Below, one piece after another: positions 40,932 through 48,070 of a stretch of DNA of 55,947 bases. Position numbers and translations under genes: made by a program. Below the pieces are notes generated by a model. That model did not search any database and was not told the origin of the DNA. It was given only the letters and a program-made list of their open reading frames with translations. How positions within the stretch are numbered: the stretch's first letter is position 1; every line of letters begins with the position of its first letter. Origin of the DNA: Planctomycetota bacterium. Its GTDB lineage: Bacteria; Planctomycetota; B15-G4. Location of the stretch: the NCBI GenBank assembly GCA_020638905.1, contig JACKHP010000027.1, positions 1 through 55,947 of the forward strand. The letters run 5' to 3'.

Positions 40932-42566
40932 GTGAACGACGACGTCGAATCCTCGTCGCGGCGCCGCGAGCGCGGTGCCGCGACGGGCTGGACCCAGGTC
41001 GTCGCGGTCGTGATCGGCATCGGCCTGCTGGCGGGTGCCTGGTTCATGTCGCGCGAGCGCGCGCTCACGATCTTCGTCGTGTCGATGGACACGACCCGTC
41101 CCGACCATCTGTCGGCGTACGGGTACGACAAGGACACGACCCCCACGCTGGCGCGCCTCGCCCGCGAGGGCACCGTCTTCACCCACGCGCGCACGAGCGC
41201 CCCGTGGACGCTGCCCGCGCACATGTCGCTCTTCACCGGCCTCACGCCCGACCTGCACGGCGTGCAGATCGACTTCCGGGTGCTGGCCGACGGGCGCCCC
41301 ACGCTGGGCACCATCTTCCACGACGCGGGCTTCGACACGGTGGGGATGTTCACGGCACCGTACGTCCACCCGCGCTTCGGCTTCGGTCGCGGCTTCGACT
41401 TCTTCGAGCGCTGCACCCTCGAGCCGATGGTGTACGACCTGCCCCCGCAGCAGGTCGACGCGCAGTCGGGCACCCGCGAACTCATCTCTCACAAGGAGGT
41501 CACGAGCCGCCGCGCGGTGAATTCGGCGTTGCGCCTCTTCACGGTGCGCCCCACCGACCGCAACCTGTACTTCCTGCACCTCTTCGACCCGCACTACGAC
41601 TACCGCGCGCCGCCCGAGGTGAAGAAGCTCTTCGTCGACCCCGACTACCACGGGCCGATCACCGGCGAAGACCTCATGGCGCATCCCGAGCTCCTGCGGC
41701 CCGACATGCCCGAGGACGACCTGCGCGCGCTGCTGGCGAACTACGACGCCGAGATCCGCTGGGTCGACGACAATCTCGCGAAGGTGGTCGAGACGATCGA
41801 GCACGACGGCCTCCTCGGTCACGCGATGATCGTGGTGGTGGCCGACCACGGCGAGTCGTTCTTCGACAACGGACGCTTCGGACACCGGCTCGACCTGCGC
41901 GACGAGGTGCTGCGCGTCCCGATGATCTTCTGGGGCCCGGGCATCGTGCCCGAGGGCCGCTCCGTCGACGACGACGTCGCGCTCTACGACGTGCTCCCGA
42001 CGCTCATGGACTACGCCGACATCCCCGCGTCCGACGAGATCTACGGACGCAGCCTGCGGCCGCTCATCGAGGGCAAGGGACTGCCGCAGCGCGCCTGCGT
42101 GGCGTCGCTCACGTTCCTGAGCCACGACGCCGACCAGCTCGGGTACCTCACGCGCCACGACGCATGCGTGCTCGGCGACCTGAAGTACGTGCGCCGCGTG
42201 CGCATCCCGTGGAGCCCCGCCGCGCCGACCGAGATCGACCGTGCGCCGCTCGTCGACTCGGCCGACATCGACGTGTTCGACCTGTCCGAAGACCCGCACG
42301 AGCGGACGGATCTCTACGCGCGCGACCCGAACGACCCGCGCTGCCTGAAGATCCTGCGCGCGGTGGCCAACGAGGAGCAGCACCAGCGTGAGCTGGCCGT
42401 GCGCCTCGGCGCGGTCGCCGAGGTGAACCTCGACCGCGGCGACCCGCTCGAGATGATCCAGCAGGTCGGGTATTTCTCGCCCGTCGACGAGGCCAACCAG
42501 TCCGCCGGGAGCGTGCCGGCGCCGGGCTCGAAGCCCGCCGCCGGGGCCGAGGGCGACGGTCGGTGA
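40932..42566 (+). CDS. Sulfatase-fold hydrolase without the formylglycine motif
   Basis: 544 residues; a single N-terminal membrane helix (TQVVAVVIGIGLLAGAWF) anchors a periplasmic domain. Sulfatase fold: VVSMDTTRPDHLSAYGYD, VADHGESFFDNGRFGHR and the metal ligands D and H. At the nucleophile place the sequence is SAPWTLPAHMSLFTG; the C/S-x-P-x-R formylglycine motif is absent and threonine takes the position, as in LtaS/phosphoethanolamine-transferase relatives. So it is better called a phospho- or sulfo-transferase/hydrolase of the alkaline phosphatase superfamily. It follows DUF1573 by 28 bases and its stop overlaps the SGNH gene's GTG. Confidence 0.88.
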   Translation: MNDDVESSSRRRERGAATGWTQVVAVVIGIGLLAGAWFMSRERALTIFVVSMDTTRPDHLSAYGYDKDTTPTLARLAREGTVFTHARTSAPWTLPAHMSLFTGLTPDLHGVQIDFRVLADGRPTLGTIFHDAGFDTVGMFTAPYVHPRFGFGRGFDFFERCTLEPMVYDLPPQQVDAQSGTRELISHKEVTSRRAVNSALRLFTVRPTDRNLYFLHLFDPHYDYRAPPEVKKLFVDPDYHGPITGEDLMAHPELLRPDMPEDDLRALLANYDAEIRWVDDNLAKVVETIEHDGLLGHAMIVVVADHGESFFDNGRFGHRLDLRDEVLRVPMIFWGPGIVPEGRSVDDDVALYDVLPTLMDYADIPASDEIYGRSLRPLIEGKGLPQRACVASLTFLSHDADQLGYLTRHDACVLGDLKYVRRVRIPWSPAAPTEIDRAPLVDSADIDVFDLSEDPHERTDLYARDPNDPRCLKILRAVANEEQHQRELAVRLGAVAEVNLDRGDPLEMIQQVGYFSPVDEANQSAGSVPAPGSKPAAGAEGDGR

Positions 42567-43855
42567 GACGCCGGCGGCGGCGCCGCAGCCGGCTGCTCGG
42601 GGTCCTGCTGCTGCTCGTCCTGCTCGAGGTCGCGCTGCAGGTCGCGTCGCCGATCGTCCAACGCGCGATGGAGCGGCGTGACGTTCCGCCGTCCGCCGAC
42701 ACCGAGTTCACGGTGCTGTGCGTGGGCGACAGCAACACGTACGGCCTGAACGTCCCCCAGCCCTTCGCCTATCCGGGGCAGCTCGCCGGCTTCCTCGCGC
42801 GACGCTTCCGCGGCACGGCCTCGGTCGTGAACCACGGCGTCCCGGGATACAACACGGCCCAGGTCGCGCAGAGACTCCCGGGCGACCTGGCTGCCACGCA
42901 CCCCGACGTGGTCTGCATCCTGGCCGGCATCAACGACACCTGGAACAGCGACGCCGAGGTCGGCGGCCCGTTCGCCTGGCTGGGGCGACTCAAGCTCGTG
43001 CGGCTGCTACGGGTGCTCACCGCCGGCGTGACGACCGCCGAACCGTTCGAGGTGCGCACCGACGAGGCGGGAGAGTTCGTCGACGCGACCGGTCGCGTGA
43101 ACGCCGGCGAAGGTCACGTGGGCACGCGCACCGGCGACGCGCTGCGCGACGTAGTGCGGCGAGGGCTGACACGTGCGGTCGAGGAGTGCCGCGACGCGGG
43201 GGCGATCCCCGTGCTGATGACCTACGCCGAGTTCCAGGGCGAGTTCGCCGAGGTGGCCGAGGTGGCGCGCGCGGTGGCCCGGGACGAGCACGTGCTGCTC
43301 GTCGATCACCAGCACGACTTCCAGCGTCACTTCGCCGAGCGCGGGTACGAGGCGCTCATGTTCAACGACCACCACCCGAACCAGGCCGGCTATCGGCTCA
43401 TGGCCCAGGGCATCGACGACGCGCTCTTCGCCGCCCGGCTCGTGCCGGCCGTCCGCGACGACTCCCGCGCGCCGGCCGAGCGCCGTCCGCCGGAGCGGGC
43501 ACCGGTCCTCGCCCTGCTCGACGACGGCGCCCTGCAGGTGCAGGGCCCGTCCGGCTGGACGTACCAGATCCTGGTCTCCGGCGAGGCGTCCGCGGACGAG
43601 AGCCTGCGCGACGGAGAGCTCCTGCTGCCGCTGCGGGCCGACCAGGCGCTGGCCTACAGCCGGCTCGAGCCGCGCTTCAGCGGACGCATCGGCGACGACG
43701 GCACGACCGCGCCCGTGACGGTGCCTGGACGCATCCGCGCGGCTGCCGAAGGGCCGCTCGTGGCCGCAGTCCTGCTGCTCTACGACCCCGATCCGCTCGT
43801 CGAACGGCAGGGTTCGGGCGTGGCGGCCGTGTCCGAGGCCGTGAGGCTGCCGTAG
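42563..43855 (+). CDS. Membrane-anchored SGNH/GDSL hydrolase
   Basis: 430 residues from a GTG overlapping the sulfatase stop (GTGA). A basic start (MRRRRRRRSR) and one hydrophobic helix precede an SGNH domain: VLCVGDSNTYGLN (block I, Ser), VNHGVPGYNTAQV (block II), LAGINDTW (block III) and FNDHHPNQAGY (block V, Asp and His). The C-terminal 110 residues look beta-rich and are not a known domain. Probable periplasmic esterase or acyltransferase on glycans or lipids, co-expressed with the DUF1573 and sulfatase genes. Confidence 0.88.
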   Translation: MRRRRRRRSRLLGVLLLLVLLEVALQVASPIVQRAMERRDVPPSADTEFTVLCVGDSNTYGLNVPQPFAYPGQLAGFLARRFRGTASVVNHGVPGYNTAQVAQRLPGDLAATHPDVVCILAGINDTWNSDAEVGGPFAWLGRLKLVRLLRVLTAGVTTAEPFEVRTDEAGEFVDATGRVNAGEGHVGTRTGDALRDVVRRGLTRAVEECRDAGAIPVLMTYAEFQGEFAEVAEVARAVARDEHVLLVDHQHDFQRHFAERGYEALMFNDHHPNQAGYRLMAQGIDDALFAARLVPAVRDDSRAPAERRPPERAPVLALLDDGALQVQGPSGWTYQILVSGEASADESLRDGELLLPLRADQALAYSRLEPRFSGRIGDDGTTAPVTVPGRIRAAAEGPLVAAVLLLYDPDPLVERQGSGVAAVSEAVRLP

Positions 43856-43894
43856 CAGGCCGCGCGGCGTCCCACGGAGTCGCGCCGCGTCCTG
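43856..43894. terminator. Possible hairpin between convergent SGNH and GGDEF genes
   Basis: CAGG...CGCGGCG can pair with CGCCGCG...CCTG across the gap after the SGNH stop at 43855. There is no U-tract; modest support. Confidence 0.3.
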
Positions 43895-43918
43895 TGGACG
43901 AGGCTCGGACGCCGGGTT

Positions 43919-44485
43919 TCAGCCGGCCATCATGACGGCGTCGCCGCCGCGCGAGACGACCTCGCCGAGGGCCTCCTCGGCGCGCTTCAGGACGGTGTCG
44001 AAGAAGATCGACTCGTCGCCGTCCTGGGTGGCCACTCCCACGCTCGCGCTGATGCGCAGCGGACGATCGTCGGCGCGCACGTCGAGGTCGGCGATGCGAT
44101 CGTGCAGGCGCTGGGCCAGCAGCCGCGCGCCCTTGCTGTCGGTGTGCGGCAGGACGATCACGAAGCGCTCGCCGAGGCGTCCGACGAAGTCGCAGCTGCG
44201 CGAGTAGCGGTTGAGCAGGTCGGCCACCGCGGCCTCGACCTGGTCTCGCATCTGGGAGCCGTGCATGTCGCCCAGCGTGCCCAGGCGGTCGACCTCGACC
44301 AGCACGCACGACAGCTGGTACTGGTATCGCCGCGCGCGCGAGAACTCGATCTTCAGCAGATGCAGGATCTGCGCGTAGGAGAAGAGTCCTGTATCCACAC
44401 CGTCACCGCTGCTTCGAGGGTCTCTCACGCTCACACTATCGACGGGCGAGCGCTCGACCTGAAGGGCGCGCACGCGTCGCCTCAC
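43919..44485 (-). CDS. GGDEF-fold protein with degenerate active site
   Basis: 188 residues if started at 44485; an internal GTG near 44434 (SVRDPRSSGDG) is also plausible. The GGDEF domain is recognised by EFSRARRYQYQLSCVLVEVDRL, the helix DQVEAAVADLL, and VGRLGERFVIVLPHT, where the catalytic signature GGDEF reads LGERF, followed by LRISASVGVA and the C-terminal helix. With G, D and E changed, diguanylate cyclase activity is unlikely; it may bind c-di-GMP or act as a partner. It sits downstream of a structured, terminated leader or sRNA on the same strand. Confidence 0.8.
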   Translation of the reverse strand: MRRRVRALQVERSPVDSVSVRDPRSSGDGVDTGLFSYAQILHLLKIEFSRARRYQYQLSCVLVEVDRLGTLGDMHGSQMRDQVEAAVADLLNRYSRSCDFVGRLGERFVIVLPHTDSKGARLLAQRLHDRIADLDVRADDRPLRISASVGVATQDGDESIFFDTVLKRAEEALGEVVSRGGDAVMMAG

Positions 44486-44505
44486 GATGGCACGCGCAGG
44501 GCACC

Positions 44506-44545
44506 AAAAAAAGTTGGTCCTGTCCGTTTCCGGACAGGACCAACT
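44506..44545 (-). terminator. Strong intrinsic terminator with GAAA tetraloop and U-tract
   Basis: Read on the minus strand: a perfect 15-bp stem AGTTGGTCCTGTCCG / CGGACAGGACCAACT with a GAAA (GNRA) loop, then seven T residues. It ends minus-strand transcription just 20 bases before the GGDEF gene's first start, so either terminates the tyrS/TPR operon or attenuates the GGDEF gene. Confidence 0.9.
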
Positions 44546-44668
44546 GGATCGGTCGGTGGCCTATGAGGCTGGAGATGGCGGTTGGGGAGGGGAAAACGGC
44601 TCAAGCCCCACGAGCCACCGAGATCGGTTGTGGATCTCGTCTCGCCGGGCTGGCGTCCCGGCGAGCGA
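44506..44668 (-). ncRNA. Candidate structured small RNA or 5' leader ahead of the GGDEF gene
   Basis: Minus-strand RNA starting near 44668 would fold into: hairpin 1, 9-bp CTCGCCGGG/CCCGGCGAG with a 7-base loop (44641-44665); hairpin 2, AGATC/GATCT extended to CGAGATC/GATCTCG with a 7-base loop (44619-44639); a long-range stem GGTGGC/GCCACC (44555-44560 with 44614-44619) enclosing a multi-branched region with a GGCTC/GAGCC hairpin; then the terminator. It has no open frame. I do not recognise the family; it does not match 6S, SRP, tmRNA, RNase P or the c-di-GMP-I riboswitch. Confidence 0.5.
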
Positions 44669-44671
44669 TTC

Positions 44672-44700
44672 AAGATGCCCGGCGATCGGGGGGCTGTCAA
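44672..44700 (-). promoter_or_regulatory. Promoter candidate TTGACA-N17-CATCTT for the structured RNA
   Basis: Minus-strand TTGACA at 44695-44700 is a perfect -35; the -10 at a 17-base spacing is CATCTT (3 of 6). Transcription would begin near 44665, just at the first hairpin. Confidence 0.4.
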
Positions 44701-44963
44701 CTCGTATCAACAGCTTTCCCCGGGTTGTCCACAGCGGCCGCTCCCCGGACGCCGGATGCAACCCGCGTCCGGCCGCCGACCTGGCGGGGATCCTGCCGCT
44801 GCAGGTCGGCTCCCCCCGTGCGGATTCTGCCGCCGAACGCGCGTCGCGCGGGACGCATCCTGCCGCCGCAGCCTCGGCGGAGCGTGCCCGGGACGGCTCG
44901 GCCGCGCCCCGCCGGGCTTCCACGCGCCCTCCCGCTGCGGGCGGAGCCCGCGGCGCGCCGCCC

Positions 44964-45998
44964 TCAGCGGGAAGGCGCGACCAGCTCGTCCTGCGGCTCG
45001 TCGGCGGCCTGGCGAGGGGCCGCGCCGAGCTGCCCCCGCAACTCGTCGTACTCGGGACGGGCCCGAACCGAGGCCAGGTCGCCGTCCTGGTCCATCCAGT
45101 CGACGTCCGCGAAGCCCGAGTCGACGGCCTTGCGCAGCGAGACCAGGGCCTCGTCGACCCGCCCCTGGAGCGCGGCGATGCAGGCGAGGTTGTACCAGGC
45201 CCAGCGCACGTCCTCGCCCTTGAGGTTGTCGCACAGGGCGCGGAAGTAGCGCGTGGCGTTCTCGTAGTCGTCGAACTGCTGGTAGTGGTACCCGATGTCG
45301 AACCAGACCTTGCGGTACCAGAGCACCTCGATGCCGCGCGCCCCGCCATCCCAGCCGAGGGCCGGGTTGAGGATCTCGTCGACGTGGCCCGAGACCATGC
45401 CCTCGAGCAGGTGGATCTTCTCGAGGATCTTCTCGGGCTGTCCGTCCTTGGCCAGCGCGAAGCGCGCGTAGCGCGACAGGTCGCCGTCGAGGATCTCCCG
45501 CACCGGCTGCTCCTCGAGGGCGTTCCAGGCCTGCCACGGCCGGAAGTCCTGCCACTCGAGGTGGTACTCGGTCTCGGGCGGCAGGATGAGCGGATCGAGC
45601 ACCTTCGCCAACTGCTCGCCGTCGGCGGCCTCCTGCAGCGCCATGACGGCCATGATGCGCATCGTGTGGTGGAAGGCCGGGTCCTGCGCGACGCGCACCA
45701 GCTCGTCGAAACGGTCGGCGGTCACCGCGAACTGTCCGTCGTAGAAGCCCGGCACGCCGTCGTCCTGCAGCAAAGCTGTCAGGTCGGCGATCACGCTCGG
45801 GATGTCGTCGGCCGGGAGCGCGGGCCGCGGACCCGGGTCGGCCGCCAGACGCTCGAGATACCAGGGCGAGTCGGCTCCCGCGGCGCGCTCGCCGGCAGGC
45901 GTCCCCTGGCCGTCGTCCCCCGTCGGCGGCGTCGCCCCCCCTCCGGCCCAGGCCGGGGTCGAGAGGGCGGCGAGCAGCAGCAGCGGCAGGAGGCGCAT
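44964..45998 (-). CDS. Secreted TPR-repeat protein
   Basis: 344 residues from the ATG at 45998, 5 bases after the tyrS stop, so co-transcribed with it. Signal peptide MRLLPLLLLAALSTPAWA. The body is helical with TPR units near the C-terminus (DIGYHYQQFDDYENATRYFRAL, AWYNLACIAALQGRVDEALVSL), the last followed by WMDQDGDLASVRARPEYDEL, a common closing of such repeats. Function unknown; likely periplasmic. Confidence 0.85.
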   Translation of the reverse strand: MRLLPLLLLAALSTPAWAGGGATPPTGDDGQGTPAGERAAGADSPWYLERLAADPGPRPALPADDIPSVIADLTALLQDDGVPGFYDGQFAVTADRFDELVRVAQDPAFHHTMRIMAVMALQEAADGEQLAKVLDPLILPPETEYHLEWQDFRPWQAWNALEEQPVREILDGDLSRYARFALAKDGQPEKILEKIHLLEGMVSGHVDEILNPALGWDGGARGIEVLWYRKVWFDIGYHYQQFDDYENATRYFRALCDNLKGEDVRWAWYNLACIAALQGRVDEALVSLRKAVDSGFADVDWMDQDGDLASVRARPEYDELRGQLGAAPRQAADEPQDELVAPSR

Positions 45999-46003
45999 GG
46001 GCT

Positions 46004-47197
46004 CTAGGGTACCCGGATCCTGTGGAATCGACGCCTGCCGACCTGCAGCAGCGTCGTCGAGCCGCGCGGCAGCCGGTGGTTCTCGTCGTCGACCTTCCGA
46101 TCGTCGACGCGCACGCCGCCGCCCTTGAGCAGTCGGCGCGCCTCGCCTCCGCTGGACGCCAGGCCCAGGTGCTGCATGACGCGCACGATCCAGGCGCCGT
46201 CGGGCTCGACGAGGTCGGCCGGCAGCTCGCTCTCGGGGATCTCGTCGGGCAGCCCCTTGTCGCGGAAGATGCGGTCGAACTCGGCCGCCGCCTCGCGCCC
46301 GGCAGCCTCGCCGTGCAGCCAGGCCGTGATGCGCTCGGCCAGGGTCGCCTTGGCGTCGCGCGGCGACCCTGCGAGCAGCGCCTCGATCTCGGCGTCGGCG
46401 AGATCGGTCAGCAGCCGGAAGTAGTCGCCCATGGCCGCGTCGGGCAGGCTCATGGTCTTGCCGAACACGTCGCGCGGCGGGTCGGTCAGTCCGATCGAGT
46501 TGCCCAGGCTCTTCGACATCTTCTGCACGCCGTCGAGGCCCACGATGATCGGCAGCGTGATGCAGACCTGCGGGTCCTGGCCCGCGGCGCGCATGAGGTC
46601 GCGTCCCACGAGCAGGTTGAAGGTCTGGTCGGTCCCGCCGATCTCGACGTCGGCGCGCACCTCGACCGAATCGTGGCCCTGCATGAGCGGGTAGAAGAAC
46701 TCGTGGATGCCGATGGGCGTGCCGGCCTTGTAGCGCTCGTCGAACGTGTCGCGCTCGAGCATGCGCGCGACGGTCGTCGACGTGCCCATGCGGATCGCGT
46801 CCATGAACGTCATGCGGTCGAACCACGCGCTGTTGCGCACGATCTCGACCTCGTCGAGGTCGAGGATCAGACCCGCCTGGGCGAGGTACGTCGCGGCGTT
46901 CTGCTCGACCTGCTCGCGCGACAGCACCGGACGCGTCGTGTTCTTGCCCGTCGGGTCGCCCACCATCGCGGTGGCCTCGCCGATGATCAGCACCGGCCGG
47001 TGTCCCATGCGCTGCAGCCGGCGCAGGTAGCGCAGTTGCACCGCGTGACCGAGGTGCAGGTCGGGAGACGACGGGTCGACCCCCAGCTTGACCCGCAGCG
47101 GAGCCCCACGCTTCAGCTTCGCGACGAGGTCGTCGCGCGTGTGGCAGGTCACGGTGTGCCGCAGGATCGCCTCGACGTCGCCGGTGGCGGTGGTCAC
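46004..47197 (-). CDS. tyrS: Tyrosyl-tRNA synthetase
   Basis: 397 residues from a GTG at 47197 that overlaps the upstream lipoprotein stop (GTGA). Class I motifs: SSPDLHLGHAVQLRYL (HLGH as HIGH) and GVQKMSKSLGNSIG (KMSKS); tyrosine pocket region GGTDQTFNLLVGR. The C-terminus carries an S4 RNA-binding domain (SSGGEARRLLKGGGVRVDD). This is the TyrRS type with a short linker common outside enterobacteria. Housekeeping gene embedded in a lipoprotein/TPR operon. Confidence 0.95.
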   Translation of the reverse strand: MTTATGDVEAILRHTVTCHTRDDLVAKLKRGAPLRVKLGVDPSSPDLHLGHAVQLRYLRRLQRMGHRPVLIIGEATAMVGDPTGKNTTRPVLSREQVEQNAATYLAQAGLILDLDEVEIVRNSAWFDRMTFMDAIRMGTSTTVARMLERDTFDERYKAGTPIGIHEFFYPLMQGHDSVEVRADVEIGGTDQTFNLLVGRDLMRAAGQDPQVCITLPIIVGLDGVQKMSKSLGNSIGLTDPPRDVFGKTMSLPDAAMGDYFRLLTDLADAEIEALLAGSPRDAKATLAERITAWLHGEAAGREAAAEFDRIFRDKGLPDEIPESELPADLVEPDGAWIVRVMQHLGLASSGGEARRLLKGGGVRVDDRKVDDENHRLPRGSTTLLQVGRRRFHRIRVP

Positions 47198-48030
47198 GGG
47201 TGCTCCTCCGCGGCCGCATGGGCCGCCAGCCACGACTTCCACTGGGGGATGCTGCGGAAGTTCGTCTCGCCGGTCAGGAACAGCAGCGCGCCGAACAGCG
47301 CCTCGCGCTCGGCCCCCTCGAGCACCGGCAGGGCGTCGACGAGCGCGGTGAGCGTGGGCAGCGGCCGATCGAGACCCTCGCGCGCACCGGCGGTGAAGAT
47401 CGCCACCGGGTCGCGCGGCGGATCGGCCGCCAGCAACGCCTCGAGCGACTCGTCGACCGGGTGCAGGAAGACGCTCGCCGTCTGCCGCGGGAACGGCAGC
47501 GCCGCTCCTCCGCTGCGCGCCTCGCCCTGCTCGATGTCGATCGGACGCAGCACGGCATCGACCGTGATGCGCCGCGCCAGGACGCGCGGATCGGGATCCT
47601 CCAGTTCGAGATCGAGCGTGCGCACCAGCGGCGCCGTACGCGAGCCCGACCCGTCGGGACCGAACGGGAGGTGCAGGGTGCGGCCGCGTCCGAGCGAGGT
47701 CGGCTCGAGGCCGAAGAAGTCCTTCCACTGCAGGCGCACCTCGACGAACGCGTCGGAGACCTGTCCGTCGCCCTCGGCGATCACGTCGATCGGCACGGGC
47801 TCCTTCGGGGCCAGCGACAGGACGAGGCGCGCGTGGGTCGAGAGTCCTTCGCCCACGGGTTCGAGCGTGGCCCGCGCCAGGATCTCGAGCGGACGCACCT
47901 CGGTCGGCTCCGGGTCGTCGGACGAGCCCGTGGAGGCACAGGCGCCCGACAACACGACCGCCAGCGCGAGCGCGGCGAGTCGCGCGACGCGCGCACGGAC
48001 GGCGGGGCGACCCGTCGTCCGTGCGCGCAT
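47194..48030 (-). CDS. Lipoprotein of unknown function
   Basis: 278 residues from the ATG at 48030 (an in-frame frame extends to 48150, but the signal sequence starts here). Signal and lipobox: ARLAALALAVVLSGAC, then STGSSDDPEPTE. The mature part is beta-rich (DAFVEVRLQWKDFFGLEPTS) and unlike known domains; a helical end has ETNFRSIPQWKSWLAAH, a HEAT-like tail. Lies 40 bases after rpsA and overlaps tyrS. Confidence 0.75.
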   Translation of the reverse strand: MRARTTGRPAVRARVARLAALALAVVLSGACASTGSSDDPEPTEVRPLEILARATLEPVGEGLSTHARLVLSLAPKEPVPIDVIAEGDGQVSDAFVEVRLQWKDFFGLEPTSLGRGRTLHLPFGPDGSGSRTAPLVRTLDLELEDPDPRVLARRITVDAVLRPIDIEQGEARSGGAALPFPRQTASVFLHPVDESLEALLAADPPRDPVAIFTAGAREGLDRPLPTLTALVDALPVLEGAEREALFGALLFLTGETNFRSIPQWKSWLAAHAAAEEHP

Positions 48031-48070
48031 CGCCGGAGTCCGCCCGCGCGGGGCGGCTCCGGCGGGACGA

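Larger units (their letters stand above)
44486..44963. other. 478-base gene-free stretch
   Basis: The largest gap of the window, between the degenerate GGDEF gene and the TPR gene. On the minus strand it contains a TTGACA promoter candidate, several strong hairpins and a textbook intrinsic terminator (see those entries). The part from about 44734 to 44963 is GC-rich with no recognisable feature. A TTGTCCACA sequence at 44725-44733 matches the Streptomyces-type DnaA box but stands alone. Confidence 0.6.

Noticed and set aside
43919..44485. Active diguanylate cyclase
   Set aside because: GGDEF is replaced by LGERF.
44506..44668. c-di-GMP-I riboswitch because of the GGGACGC sequence near a GGDEF gene
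   Set aside because: The AGGGCAAACC and GGTAGGTAGCGGG segments of that riboswitch are missing.
44725..44733. Replication origin suggested by TTGTCCACA
   Set aside because: Only one exact DnaA-box-like 9-mer is present, with no cluster and no dnaA, dnaN or gidA nearby.
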